This document shows positions 57,187 through 64,000 of a DNA stretch of 64,000 nt, in pieces (the first letter of the stretch is position 1; every line of letters starts with the position of its first letter). This DNA is from Bacteroidia bacterium (GTDB lineage Bacteria > Bacteroidota > Bacteroidia > J057), in assembly GCA_033391075.1 (NCBI GenBank), contig JAWPMV010000001.1, positions 2,542,001 through 2,606,000 of the forward strand, given 5' to 3'. The notes under the pieces are model-generated. The model did not search any database. It had not been told where the DNA came from and was given only the letters and a program-made list of their open reading frames with translations. A program made the position numbers and the translations under genes.

Positions 57187-57921
57187 ATGAAAAATGTAAC
57201 TCAGAAGCTCAGTGCAGTGTTTATGCTTGCACTCCTGTTCAGCCTTAATGGCTGTTTTGTGAATTTCGATTCCAAAGAGAAAATGGAAGGAAATGGAGAT
57301 GTCGTTGAAATGAGTGTGGATCAGGATGATTTCGAAGGATTGAGTGTCAATGGAGTATTTGATGTGCTCTTGCATCCCGGTGAAAGTCATTCGGTAACCA
57401 TTACGGCAGATGAAAACTTGATGGAACACATCAAAATTGAAATAAAGGATGATGTTTTGCATATCACCTCTGAAAAAGATTTTAAAACCAAAGAAGCGAT
57501 CAAGGTGGATGTATATGCAGAGGAAATCAACTATGTTAGAATAGGAGGAGCTGCAAATTGTGAATCAACCGGAACCCTTGAATCCGATGAAATAGAAATG
57601 AACATTGCAGGAGCCGGAAACATAAAATTAGGCCTGGACACTGAAGACTTAAAAGTAAACATTTCAGGTGCAGGTAATCTGGAGTTGAAGGGAAATGCTG
57701 ATGAGAGCCGCTTCGGCATATCTGGCGCAGGAAATCTGCAAGCTTATGATCTCAAAACGCATAAGACTACCTTAAAAATGTCAGGCGCAGGAAATGCGGA
57801 AGTTTATGCGGATGAAGATCTGAATGTTAGCCTCAGTGGCATTGGTAGAGTTTCCTATAAAGGAAGCCCCGAAAACCTGCAAAAAAATGTGAGCGGCCTT
57901 GGCGTCGTTAGCGAGGGATAG
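57187..57921 (+). CDS. GIN-domain (DUF2807) lipoprotein, first of tandem pair
   Basis: 244 residues with a lipoprotein signal (SAVFMLALLFSLNGC). The mature part is the DUF2807 putative auto-transporter adhesin head-GIN domain. Short beta-helix turns recur around G-A-G/A-N and related motifs (IGGAANCES, IAGAGNIKLG, ISGAGNLELKG, MSGAGNAEVYADE) and end SLSGIGRVSYKG. Probably exposed at the outer membrane. A terminator follows, and a diverged paralogue is the next gene. Confidence 0.82.
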   Translation: MKNVTQKLSAVFMLALLFSLNGCFVNFDSKEKMEGNGDVVEMSVDQDDFEGLSVNGVFDVLLHPGESHSVTITADENLMEHIKIEIKDDVLHITSEKDFKTKEAIKVDVYAEEINYVRIGGAANCESTGTLESDEIEMNIAGAGNIKLGLDTEDLKVNISGAGNLELKGNADESRFGISGAGNLQAYDLKTHKTTLKMSGAGNAEVYADEDLNVSLSGIGRVSYKGSPENLQKNVSGLGVVSEG

Positions 57922-57946
57922 CTCAACATCTGTTGAACCCGCGGGC

Positions 57947-57976
57947 AAAGGCTGTTCTAAATCGAACAGCCTTTTT
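57947..57976 (+). terminator. Rho-independent terminator between the GIN paralogues
   Basis: AAAGGCTGTTC (57947-57957) pairs perfectly with GAACAGCCTTT (57964-57974) around TAAATC, followed by a T-rich tail. Confidence 0.9.
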
Positions 57977-58043
57977 ATTTTTTCGTACACTTAAAAGCGC
58001 AACCTTTTACACATTCATTTAGTCTGTAAAAGAAAAATATAAC

Positions 58044-58742
58044 ATGAAATTCAGCCACATATTTTCCGCTGTGATCCTATCCCTCTTAAGCCTATCTCTT
58101 TCAGCGCGTCCTGCAGTTGATGAAAAGGATAAAAGAGAATACAAAGTCAAGGACTTTCATAGCATAGAGCTTAATGGTAGTTATGAGGTCATCCTAACCC
58201 AGGCAGATAAATCAGAAGTTTTGATTGAAGCTTCTGACAAAGTACATGATGCCATTGAGGTTAAGGTAAAAAGAGGGGTACTGGTCTTTAGTATGGATAC
58301 CAAAAATGCTATTCTCAAAAAGACCAAGATCTATATCAGTAATCCTGAGTTCGAAGGAATTCATATTCGTGGTGCTGCTAATGTATGGAGCACTACTGGT
58401 GTGAAAAGCAAGGATTTGCATATTCTGACTTCCGGAGCGGGTGAAGTTGATTTAGATGTAAACGTAGGAAAACTGGATGCTGAAATTCACGGAGCTGGAA
58501 ATATCAAGTTGCGGGGGCATGCAGATTCTTCTTATATGAATATTGATGGAGCAGGAGGAATCAAAGCCTTTGACCTGGAAGTTGATGAGCTGGATGTGGA
58601 ATTAAATGGAGCAGGTAGTGCTCAGGTTTATGCAGAAAAAGACCTGGAGGTTGAAATCCGGGGAATTGGGAAAGTAACCTATGAGGGAGATCCTAAATTG
58701 CATAAAAACATCAGCGGTTTGGGAAGGTTAAAAAGAAGATAA
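58044..58742 (+). CDS. GIN-domain (DUF2807) secreted protein, second of tandem pair
   Basis: 232 residues with signal peptide SAVILSLLSLSLSARP; no lipobox, unlike its neighbour. It has the same beta-helix turns (IRGAANVWSTTG, TSGAGEVDLD, IHGAGNIKLRG, LNGAGSAQVYAEKDLE) and the same ending (GIGKVTYEG, then ISGLG). It is a tandem duplicate of the preceding gene with its own terminator, so the two copies probably have different anchoring (soluble versus lipid-anchored). Confidence 0.82.
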   Translation: MKFSHIFSAVILSLLSLSLSARPAVDEKDKREYKVKDFHSIELNGSYEVILTQADKSEVLIEASDKVHDAIEVKVKRGVLVFSMDTKNAILKKTKIYISNPEFEGIHIRGAANVWSTTGVKSKDLHILTSGAGEVDLDVNVGKLDAEIHGAGNIKLRGHADSSYMNIDGAGGIKAFDLEVDELDVELNGAGSAQVYAEKDLEVEIRGIGKVTYEGDPKLHKNISGLGRLKRR

Positions 58743-58764
58743 GTCTTAGTAAAATATATACTGG

Positions 58765-58793
58765 AAAACCCTGGTAGCAATATCAGGGTTTTT
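58765..58793 (+). terminator. Rho-independent terminator after the second GIN gene
   Basis: AAAACCCTG (58765-58773) pairs with CAGGGTTTT (58784-58792) around a 10-base loop, with a five-T run. Confidence 0.82.
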
Positions 58794-58862
58794 GGTATTT
58801 CAGAGATTTGGAATAATTATTATCTTAAGCATGCATTGTAAGAAATCCTAATACCTTAAACT

Positions 58863-59900
58863 GTGAAAAAAGTACTTCTGCTGATTCTCGGAGTTTTTCT
58901 CCTTTCAGCTCAAAGCCAACCTGAAGATCAAATTAAGCCTGAATCTGATCTCTTTACCTCTGATGAAGTTCTCGAAATGGTTATCAAAACCGATATAGGC
59001 GCTTTATTTAAAGACAGAGAAGAAGAAAGAGATTATCACCCTGCAGAGATTACTTATAAAGATGGAAATTCAGAAGAAGTAAGTCTCCCCTTAAAAGTAA
59101 AGGTTAGGGGAAATTTCAGAAGAAAAGGAGGGATTTGCCGTATTCCCCCCATTCGTCTCAATTTTGCCAAAGCCACTTCTGGAGGAACAATATTCGAAGG
59201 AGAGGACAAAATAAAGCTGGTAACCCATTGTCAAAAAAATCCTCCCAAATACACACAGTATTTGCTTCAGGAGTATTTGGTATATCGTATTTATAACCTG
59301 GTATCGGACTTTAGTTTTAAAGTTCGTTTGGTCAAGATCCGTTATGAGGACAATACGGGTAAATGGAAGCCGATGGATACTTATGCTTTTATGATAGAGG
59401 ATGAAGATATGATGGCTGAGAGGCTAGGTGGGACGATCAAAGAACAAGTAATGGTGCATCCTACTGGGGCTGATGCTTTTCAGACTACGCTGATGTCTGT
59501 ATTTGCTTATTGTGTAGGAAATACTGATTGGTCTATTCCTCAACTTCACAATGTGAAACTTCTCCTCAGAGAAAACCAACCATTGATACCCATCCCGTAC
59601 GATTTTGATTGGTGCGGAATCGTAAATGCTCCATATGCTGTCCCTAATCCCGCCATATTTGAAGACCTCCCCAATGTTCGTACTCGAAGATATAGAGGCT
59701 TTGAACGAGACGAAGAATTATTCCAGGAGGTGTTTAAGGTGTTTAATGAGAAGAAGGATGAGATTTATGCACTTTACAACAATTGTGAAGGCTTGATGGG
59801 TTCTCAACGGAAATTGAGTATTAAATACCTAAATGACTTTTATAAAACCATCAATTCTCCCAAACTAGCCAAAAGGAATATCTATAATCGAGCTCGCTAA
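58863..59900 (+). CDS. CotH-like secreted protein of unknown function (GTG start)
   Basis: 345 residues from GTG. Signal peptide KVLLLILGVFLLSAQSQ. The sequence then resembles the CotH kinase-like family: LPLKVKVRGNFRRKGGICRI near 78, YLLQEYLVYRIYNLVSD near 137 and VYAF-like MDTYAFMIEDEDMMAERLG near 177. Further on are VGNTDWSIPQLHNVKLLL near 218 and IPYDFDWCG near 245, where a metal-binding Asp would be expected. CotH phosphorylates spore coat proteins in Bacillus; here a secreted kinase-fold protein is a guess and the catalytic residues were not verified. Confidence 0.5.
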   Translation: MKKVLLLILGVFLLSAQSQPEDQIKPESDLFTSDEVLEMVIKTDIGALFKDREEERDYHPAEITYKDGNSEEVSLPLKVKVRGNFRRKGGICRIPPIRLNFAKATSGGTIFEGEDKIKLVTHCQKNPPKYTQYLLQEYLVYRIYNLVSDFSFKVRLVKIRYEDNTGKWKPMDTYAFMIEDEDMMAERLGGTIKEQVMVHPTGADAFQTTLMSVFAYCVGNTDWSIPQLHNVKLLLRENQPLIPIPYDFDWCGIVNAPYAVPNPAIFEDLPNVRTRRYRGFERDEELFQEVFKVFNEKKDEIYALYNNCEGLMGSQRKLSIKYLNDFYKTINSPKLAKRNIYNRAR

Positions 59901-60282
59901 GGAATTTGTCTAAATAACTAGACAATCAATAAATTTTAGTTAAGTCTAAACAGCTTTCGCATCTCGAGCCTGAGTTCAGGCTTGAGCAATTCTTATGGGT
60001 ATTGCCAGCTTTTCATATTAAATAAAAATCAAAAGCGGGATGTTTTGGGAATGACTTTCCTTAGGCTATTATTCCAGTCAGATAACTACTTGTAATTAAA
60101 TCTAACACTGTTATGGGTGATTTTTGAATTTTCTTAAGAATACACCTAAAGGACACATGCTTTTGGCAAGTGAGGTCTTGGAATCTCTGCGGATTAGATC
60201 GACTTATGAAAAATGATATGGATCGAGGTATGATTTGGAGAACTTAGGGTACAAAGTGTAAATGCATCTTAAACTCTTTGTC
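59901..60282. other. Gene-free stretch with a hairpin and a dispersed repeat
   Basis: A 382-base gap. It holds a stem-loop at 59963-59986 (CTCGAGCCTGA and TCAGGCTTGAG, one G-T pair) with only a weak T-tail, possibly terminating the CotH-like gene. The 27-bp repeat copy B lies at 60098-60124. I see no tRNA-like or conserved ncRNA fold and no credible ORF. Confidence 0.5.
60098..60124. repeat. 27-bp dispersed intergenic repeat (copy B)
   Basis: Matches copy A at 51165-51191 at 26 of 27 positions, differing only at the base before GATTTT. The TAACA-C-TGTTA palindrome is identical. Flanking sequence is unrelated to copy A. Confidence 0.6.
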
Positions 60283-60408
60283 ATGTCAAAACTCAATCTA
60301 CTTTTTCTTAGCCTTTTCTTGCTTCTTGCCTTCCATACCTCTAATGCACAAACCGCAACGGCTAAGAGAGCTCCACTCTTTGAAAATTTACAGAGTCCCA
60401 ATTCATAG
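60283..60408 (+). pseudogene. Signal-peptide ORF, probably the 5' end of a broken secreted protein gene
   Basis: A 41-codon frame from ATG 60283 encodes MSKLNLLFLSLFLLLAFHTS, then NAQ, a typical Bacteroidota signal peptide, followed by 18 residues and a TAG at 60406. Coding-like sequence continues in the other two frames to 60728 and ends in a Cys-rich segment. The simplest reading is one secreted gene with two frameshifts, but two short genes are possible. Confidence 0.45.
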
Positions 60409-60437
60409 TGGGGTAGTGGTATGGTGCAGGGAATTTA

Positions 60438-60728
60438 ATGTGCTGGGATTTTCGAAGGCAAATATCAAAGCCCTTCCAGCCAGCCAGCCAAATTAAGCAA
60501 ATGAAGGCTCCTTCAGGCTTAAGGAGATTGATGGGTCCGATTCAACTGCAATGTGAAAAGAGGTGTATGCAGATCGATTTGGCAAAGGAATGCGGAAAAA
60601 ATTGTTTACTCCTATGGAATGATGCAAATAAAGATGGGAAGTTGAATCCTAAGAGCGAATTGAAATGCTATCATGCAAAAGGGAAAGCTAACTGCGGGAT
60701 TATAGGAAAAGAGTTGAACTGTGAATAG
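60438..60728 (+). CDS. Cys-rich protein, possibly the detached C-terminal part of a secreted protein
   Basis: 96 residues, no signal peptide of its own. The distal part has seven cysteines in spaced pairs (LQCEKRCMQIDLAKECGKNC, then KCYHAKGKANCGIIGKELNC) and a DANKDGKLNP loop resembling an EF-hand. Because a signal-peptide ORF sits directly upstream in another frame, this is probably the 3' part of a frameshifted gene. Followed by a strong terminator. Confidence 0.4.
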   Translation: MCWDFRRQISKPFQPASQIKQMKAPSGLRRLMGPIQLQCEKRCMQIDLAKECGKNCLLLWNDANKDGKLNPKSELKCYHAKGKANCGIIGKELNCE

Positions 60729-60751
60729 AAATAGGATCAGAAATAAAAAAT

Positions 60752-60788
60752 AAAAAAGGAGATGAAATCAACTTTTCATCTCCTTTTT
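60752..60788. terminator. Bidirectional rho-independent terminator
   Basis: AAAAAGGAGATGAAA (60753-60767) pairs with TTTCATCTCCTTTTT (60774-60788) around a short loop, with A- and T-runs on both sides. Serves both the Cys-rich ORF and the leftward Spy-like gene. Confidence 0.88.
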
Positions 60789-60791
60789 ACT

Positions 60792-61181
60792 TTAATGGCT
60801 TGCTTCTTTGGGCTTCTTTTTATGATGTCGCTTTCTGTTAAGCCTTCGCTTTAGTTTTTCGATTTGATCTTCACTTATGTGAGGAGCCAATTCAATCGCC
60901 ATGCTATCTGTTCTAAGTCTTGCCTCATCCCAAAATCTTCTCATATGCTGATGTACACGAGGAGCGTAATCTTCCAGGATAGGTTGGACAGCAGCTTCTT
61001 GTTCAGGAGTAATTTCCATTACTCTTTTGAAATATTCTACATGCCCATCCTTTTTGCTGAATTTCTCCCGCATTTCCTTCATGCGGTTATCGTGAAGGGT
61101 TTGCCTGGTGATAAAACCTCCCGCAAATCCTATCATAAGGGTTAAAAGGATGAGTAATATGGATGTTATTTTCGGATTCAT
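60792..61181 (-). CDS. Spy/CpxP-like periplasmic protein (heavy-metal-sensor family)
   Basis: 129 residues with an uncleaved or signal-anchor N-terminus (ITSILLILLTLMIGFAGG). It has a helical region with the LTxxQ-like pattern seen in Spy/CpxP relatives (MEITPEQEAAVQPILEDYAP near 55) and a very basic His/Lys-rich C-terminus. It is the last gene after the ECF sigma factor and its anti-sigma partner. Probably a chaperone-like or sensory component. Confidence 0.72.
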   Translation of the reverse strand: MNPKITSILLILLTLMIGFAGGFITRQTLHDNRMKEMREKFSKKDGHVEYFKRVMEITPEQEAAVQPILEDYAPRVHQHMRRFWDEARLRTDSMAIELAPHISEDQIEKLKRRLNRKRHHKKKPKEASH

Positions 61182-61193
61182 CCGATTGATTGA

Positions 61194-61601
61194 TTAATTG
61201 CTAACTAAATATTCGTTTACGATTTCGTCATAAGACAGGCCGGCAACTCCAAGAAGTCCGTCCAGGCTTAAACTACCTTCAGTTCCCCAAAAAGTGAGGA
61301 TCCAGATAAATACAGCTACCATAGTTGGTAGGGAGACTCTCATGAATGCATAATTGATGCTGGAAAGTAAACCAAGGGGTTGACGAGTAACGTCAATCTC
61401 CTTCATTACCCTGCTTGAGAAAAAAGGCTTAAATCTAAAGTCCTGTGATCTTAAAACATCTCTTAGTTCCAGTAATTTCCGCTTTTCTTCCTGCAATTCA
61501 CCATCATGCTTCAATGCATCTGAAAGCATAGCTTCCTCTCCACTCTCAAGATTTTCATGTAGAGATCGATGCAATAAGTTATGTAAATGCTTTTTGTCCA
61601 T
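61194..61601 (-). CDS. Putative anti-sigma factor
   Basis: 135 residues. A charged N-terminal cytoplasmic part (MDKKHLHNLLHRSLHENLES) is followed by a region KRKLLELRDVLRSQDFRFKP, one membrane helix (VSLPTMVAVFIWILTFW near 90-106) and a short periplasmic tail. No zinc-binding HxxxCxxC is present. It lies between an ECF sigma gene (24 bases upstream) and a Spy-like gene, the standard place for a membrane anti-sigma factor. Assignment rests mainly on context and topology. Confidence 0.65.
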   Translation of the reverse strand: MDKKHLHNLLHRSLHENLESGEEAMLSDALKHDGELQEEKRKLLELRDVLRSQDFRFKPFFSSRVMKEIDVTRQPLGLLSSINYAFMRVSLPTMVAVFIWILTFWGTEGSLSLDGLLGVAGLSYDEIVNEYLVSN

Positions 61602-61625
61602 ATTGATAGATCGGTGTGTGTGTCA

Positions 61626-62183
61626 TTATTTGTTTAAGGGCTCCAGGATTGCTTTCAACTTCTTTTGAGCCCTCGATAATCTTGAGAGCACGGTTCCCAT
61701 GGGAATATCCAAAATCTCGGCCACTTCTTTGGTAGAGTAGCCCTCAATCATCCTCAGCACAATGATGCTTCTGAATTCCTTAGGCAGTTGGAGTATTCCT
61801 TTTTGTACCATTTCCTGTATATCTTTTTGTTCCGGAGTCAAACCATGATCTGGTATTTCTATTTGGTATAATTCTGTATCCTTTGAACGGAAGAGATTCA
61901 ATCTTTTGCGCTTTTTAATCGCATTTAGAGAAAGATTGATCGCAATCCGGGTCAGATATGTACCTAATGCTGATTCTCCTTTAAACTTGGCCAAAGAACG
62001 ATAAAACCGAATAAACACTTCTTGTCCTACGTCCTCTGCTTCCTGACAGTTTCCCAACATCCCTACAACTGTCCTCGCGATCTGATACTCATAGCGTTCC
62101 ACGATTAATTGGAATGCTTGCTTGTTCCCCTCTCGTACTTGAGAGATCAGTTCGATATCTGTAAGGGACTCTGTTTGCACCAA
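61626..62183 (-). CDS. ECF RNA polymerase sigma factor
   Basis: 185 residues. Region 2 is FQLIVERYEYQIARTVVGML with VGQEVFIRFYRSLAKF; region 4 is IIVLRMIEGYSTKEVAEI with IPMGTVLSRLSRAQKKL. No ATG is in frame: the coding frame opens after a TAA and begins TTG (62183) then GTG (62180), and GTG is the likelier start. Target promoters are unknown. It probably controls its own operon together with the anti-sigma and Spy-like genes. Confidence 0.93.
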   Translation of the reverse strand: MVQTESLTDIELISQVREGNKQAFQLIVERYEYQIARTVVGMLGNCQEAEDVGQEVFIRFYRSLAKFKGESALGTYLTRIAINLSLNAIKKRKRLNLFRSKDTELYQIEIPDHGLTPEQKDIQEMVQKGILQLPKEFRSIIVLRMIEGYSTKEVAEILDIPMGTVLSRLSRAQKKLKAILEPLNK

Positions 62184-62279
62184 TTTTGTAATCGTTTTCT
62201 TTTAGACATAAGAAATTCACGATATATTCCAATAACGTCATATTTTTTATCTTAGGTTCAAATCAAGACCATTTTCTTT

Positions 62280-62960
62280 ATGTGTGGCAGATATACCTTT
62301 ACCGCAAAACCTGATCCTGCATTGGTGATTCAATCCCAACAGCAGCAATTAGACCTTGTTCCCCGCTACAATATTGCCCCTACCCAAATGGCCCTTATTA
62401 GTCCTATGCACGATCCGGAGCATATGCACTTTTATCGTTGGGGACTGATTCCTCATTGGGCAAAGGATGTCAAAATCGGGTATAAAATGATCAATGCACG
62501 TTCGGAAACCATCCTTGAGAAAGCATCTTTCAAAAGTCCGATGAAGAATCAACGGTGCCTGGTATGGGGGGATGGCTTTTTTGAATGGAAGAAAGAGTTG
62601 GGCGGAAAGCAGCCGTATTATATTGGCTTGAAGGAGCATGGCTTATTTGCAATGGCTGGATTGACATCTAGCTGGACTTCACCGCAAGGGGAGGAGCTAA
62701 GGACTTTTACGATCATTACCACAGAACCCAATGAACTTATGGAGGATATACATGACCGCATGCCGGTAATTCTTCCTCCTGCTCAAAGAGATACCTGGAT
62801 GGATGCTAAAAAAGATCCTAAGGATTTATTAGAATTGCTCAGACCTTTGCCGGCAGAATATATGAAGGCCTATCCCGTAGGAAATTCTGTAGGGAATGTA
62901 CGAAATGACCATGCTCAATTGATTGAGCCATTTAGTCCTCCGCCGACATTATTTGGTTGA
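62280..62960 (+). CDS. SRAP-domain (YedK/HMCES) DNA-protein crosslink protein
   Basis: 226 residues. The start MCGRYTF places the catalytic Cys at position 2 after Met removal. The other active-site residues are in KMINARSETI (Asn), WGDGFFEWKKE (Glu) and IHDRMPVILP (His). SRAP proteins bind abasic sites in single-stranded DNA through a thiazolidine link and protect them during replication. Single gene, divergent from the sigma factor operon. Confidence 0.95.
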   Translation: MCGRYTFTAKPDPALVIQSQQQQLDLVPRYNIAPTQMALISPMHDPEHMHFYRWGLIPHWAKDVKIGYKMINARSETILEKASFKSPMKNQRCLVWGDGFFEWKKELGGKQPYYIGLKEHGLFAMAGLTSSWTSPQGEELRTFTIITTEPNELMEDIHDRMPVILPPAQRDTWMDAKKDPKDLLELLRPLPAEYMKAYPVGNSVGNVRNDHAQLIEPFSPPPTLFG

Positions 62961-62962
62961 TT

Positions 62963-63274
62963 TTATAGGAAGCCCAGTTCCAGTTGAGCCTCTTCTGACA
63001 TCATTTCTTTGTCCCAGGGCGGGTCAAAGGTGAGCTCAACTTCTACCTCCTCGATATCCTCGATGGTAAGAACCTTTTCCTTGATTTCTTCGGGGATAAT
63101 TTCTGCTGCTGGACATGCCGGTGCAGTCAGGGTCATGAGGATATGCGTTTTTTTCTCCTCGGGAAATTTAATCTCATAAATCAAGCCCAACTCGTAAACA
63201 TTTACCGGAATTTCCGGATCGTAAACGGTGCTGATTTTTTCAATTACGGCTTCCTTGCGGTCTAAATCTGTCAT
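62963..63274 (-). CDS. SUF-associated DUF59 (MIP18/PaaD-like) iron-sulfur assembly protein
   Basis: 103 residues from ATG 63272-63274, one base after the sufS stop; an upstream TTG is in frame but adds only three residues. The DUF59 signature DPEIPVNVYELGLIYEI near 17 and the Cys in LTAPACPAAEIIPEEI near 48 identify it. Such proteins help deliver iron-sulfur clusters and are commonly encoded beside sufS, as here. Confidence 0.9.
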   Translation of the reverse strand: MTDLDRKEAVIEKISTVYDPEIPVNVYELGLIYEIKFPEEKKTHILMTLTAPACPAAEIIPEEIKEKVLTIEDIEEVEVELTFDPPWDKEMMSEEAQLELGFL

Positions 63275-63275
63275 C

Positions 63276-64000
63276 TTATCCAAACATTTTCTTAACCTGA
63301 TGAATGCCTTCTACCAAACGATCGATTTCCTCGAAAGTATTGTAAAAAGCAAATGAGGCACGGACAGTACCAGGTATATCCATGAAACTCATAATAGGTT
63401 GTGTACAATGATGGCCGGTTCTGACGGCTATTCCCAAACGATCCAGAATAGTACCTGCATCATAGGGATGGATATCTCCAATTAAAAATGAGATTAAACT
63501 GGCTTTATGTTTTGCAGTACCGATGAAACGGATTCCCTCAATTTCTGACAATTTTTTTGTGCCATAGTCAAGTAATTCCTTTTCGTAGGCAGCTATATTC
63601 TTGTATCCTATCTTATGGATATAGTCTATGGCCGCTCCCAAAGCAATGGTGTCTGCAATATTGGGGGTTCCTGCTTCAAATTTATGAGGAAGACCTGCAT
63701 AAGTAGTTTTGTCAAAACTTACCAGATCTATCATATCTCCACCTCCCATATAGGGGGGCATTTCTTCCAACCACTTTTCCTTCCCGTATAAAATTCCTAT
63801 TCCTGTTGGACCAAACATCTTATGGCTGGAAAAGACCAGAAAATCACAATCCAGTTCCTGAACATCCAGGCTATCATGTGGAACTACCTGAGCAGCATCC
63901 AGCAAAACCGGAATATCCCGCTCATGGGCTTGTGTGATAATGTCTTTTACAGGATTTATGCTTCCCAAAGAATTTGAGATGTAGACGACTGATACCAGTT
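63276..64000 (-). CDS. sufS: Cysteine desulfurase SufS, 3' part (cut by window edge)
   Basis: The visible 241 codons run to the window edge and read VVYISNSLGSINPVKDI at the cut. The PLP-binding Lys is in VFSSHKMFGPTGIGILYG and the catalytic Cys in AVRTGHHCTQPIM near the end. A group II desulfurase that supplies sulfur for SUF iron-sulfur cluster assembly. The missing N-terminus lies beyond 64000, probably after sufD. Confidence 0.95.
   Translation of the reverse strand, partial: LVSVVYISNSLGSINPVKDIITQAHERDIPVLLDAAQVVPHDSLDVQELDCDFLVFSSHKMFGPTGIGILYGKEKWLEEMPPYMGGGDMIDLVSFDKTTYAGLPHKFEAGTPNIADTIALGAAIDYIHKIGYKNIAAYEKELLDYGTKKLSEIEGIRFIGTAKHKASLISFLIGDIHPYDAGTILDRLGIAVRTGHHCTQPIMSFMDIPGTVRASFAFYNTFEEIDRLVEGIHQVKKMFG

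Overview
The window looks like chromosomal DNA of a Bacteroidota bacterium. The evidence is four secreted proteins ending in type IX secretion (T9SS) sorting domains, SprB-type repeats, TAnnTTTG promoter elements, bacillithiol genes, and several family-specific proteins (GWxTD protein, GIN-domain adhesins, short ATP synthase epsilon). A Saprospiria-like marine or gliding relative is possible, but the sequence alone does not settle the class. No rRNA, tRNA, CRISPR array, insertion sequence, phage or integrase gene was seen.

Regions. 1-5214: start of a GMC oxidoreductase, a sodium:solute symporter preceded by a 48-residue membrane protein, a secreted PIG-L deacetylase and a MobA-like nucleotidyltransferase. 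5353-6984: T9SS cargo. 7050-12828: TetR-LolA-FtsX-FtsX-ATPase-OMP export operon with a candidate TetR operator. 12936-15384: overlapping operon of two lipoproteins and two PAP2 phosphatases. 16136-19828: pyrG and yidC. 19832-26958: bshB1, T9SS cargo, rseP, aroC, a dolichol-phosphate-mannose-synthase-like glycosyltransferase and fabI. 27110-33701: TPR protein, SNF2 helicase, T9SS cargo and dnaB. 33702-34146: gene-free stretch with a cluster of DnaA-box-like sites, a candidate replication origin or DnaA-controlled promoter region. 34147-42356: six-gene run ftsY-rimO-GWxTD-DUF445-bshC-branching enzyme. 42449-45568: glycosyltransferase and atpD-atpC. 45793-51087: a 1764-residue T9SS protein with glycine-rich arrays set between beta-helix-like rungs. 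51333-57020: small secreted protein, malQ, TPM and LemA proteins, and a histone-deacetylase-like hydrolase. 57187-59900: two GIN-domain paralogues and a CotH-like secreted protein. 60283-60728: remains of a secreted Cys-rich protein. 60792-62183: ECF sigma factor, anti-sigma-like protein and Spy-like protein. 62280-64000: SRAP protein, a SUF-associated DUF59 protein and the 3' part of sufS.

The functional themes are envelope biogenesis (YidC, FtsY, RseP, ABC/LolA module, PAP2, T9SS cargo), low-molecular-weight thiol synthesis (BshB1 and BshC, in separate loci), alpha-glucan metabolism (branching enzyme and MalQ, in separate loci) and envelope sensing (sigma/anti-sigma/Spy). Gene orientation splits near 33.8 kb. 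To the left, about two thirds of coding DNA runs leftwards; to the right, about two thirds runs rightwards. This fits, but does not prove, an origin between dnaB and ftsY.

The observations most worth following are the DnaA-box cluster, the glycine-array beta-helix protein, two dispersed intergenic repeats (a 27-bp element centred on TAACA-C-TGTTA and a GAACAAG element), the lipoprotein-PAP2 operon and the coupled membrane microprotein ahead of the symporter.
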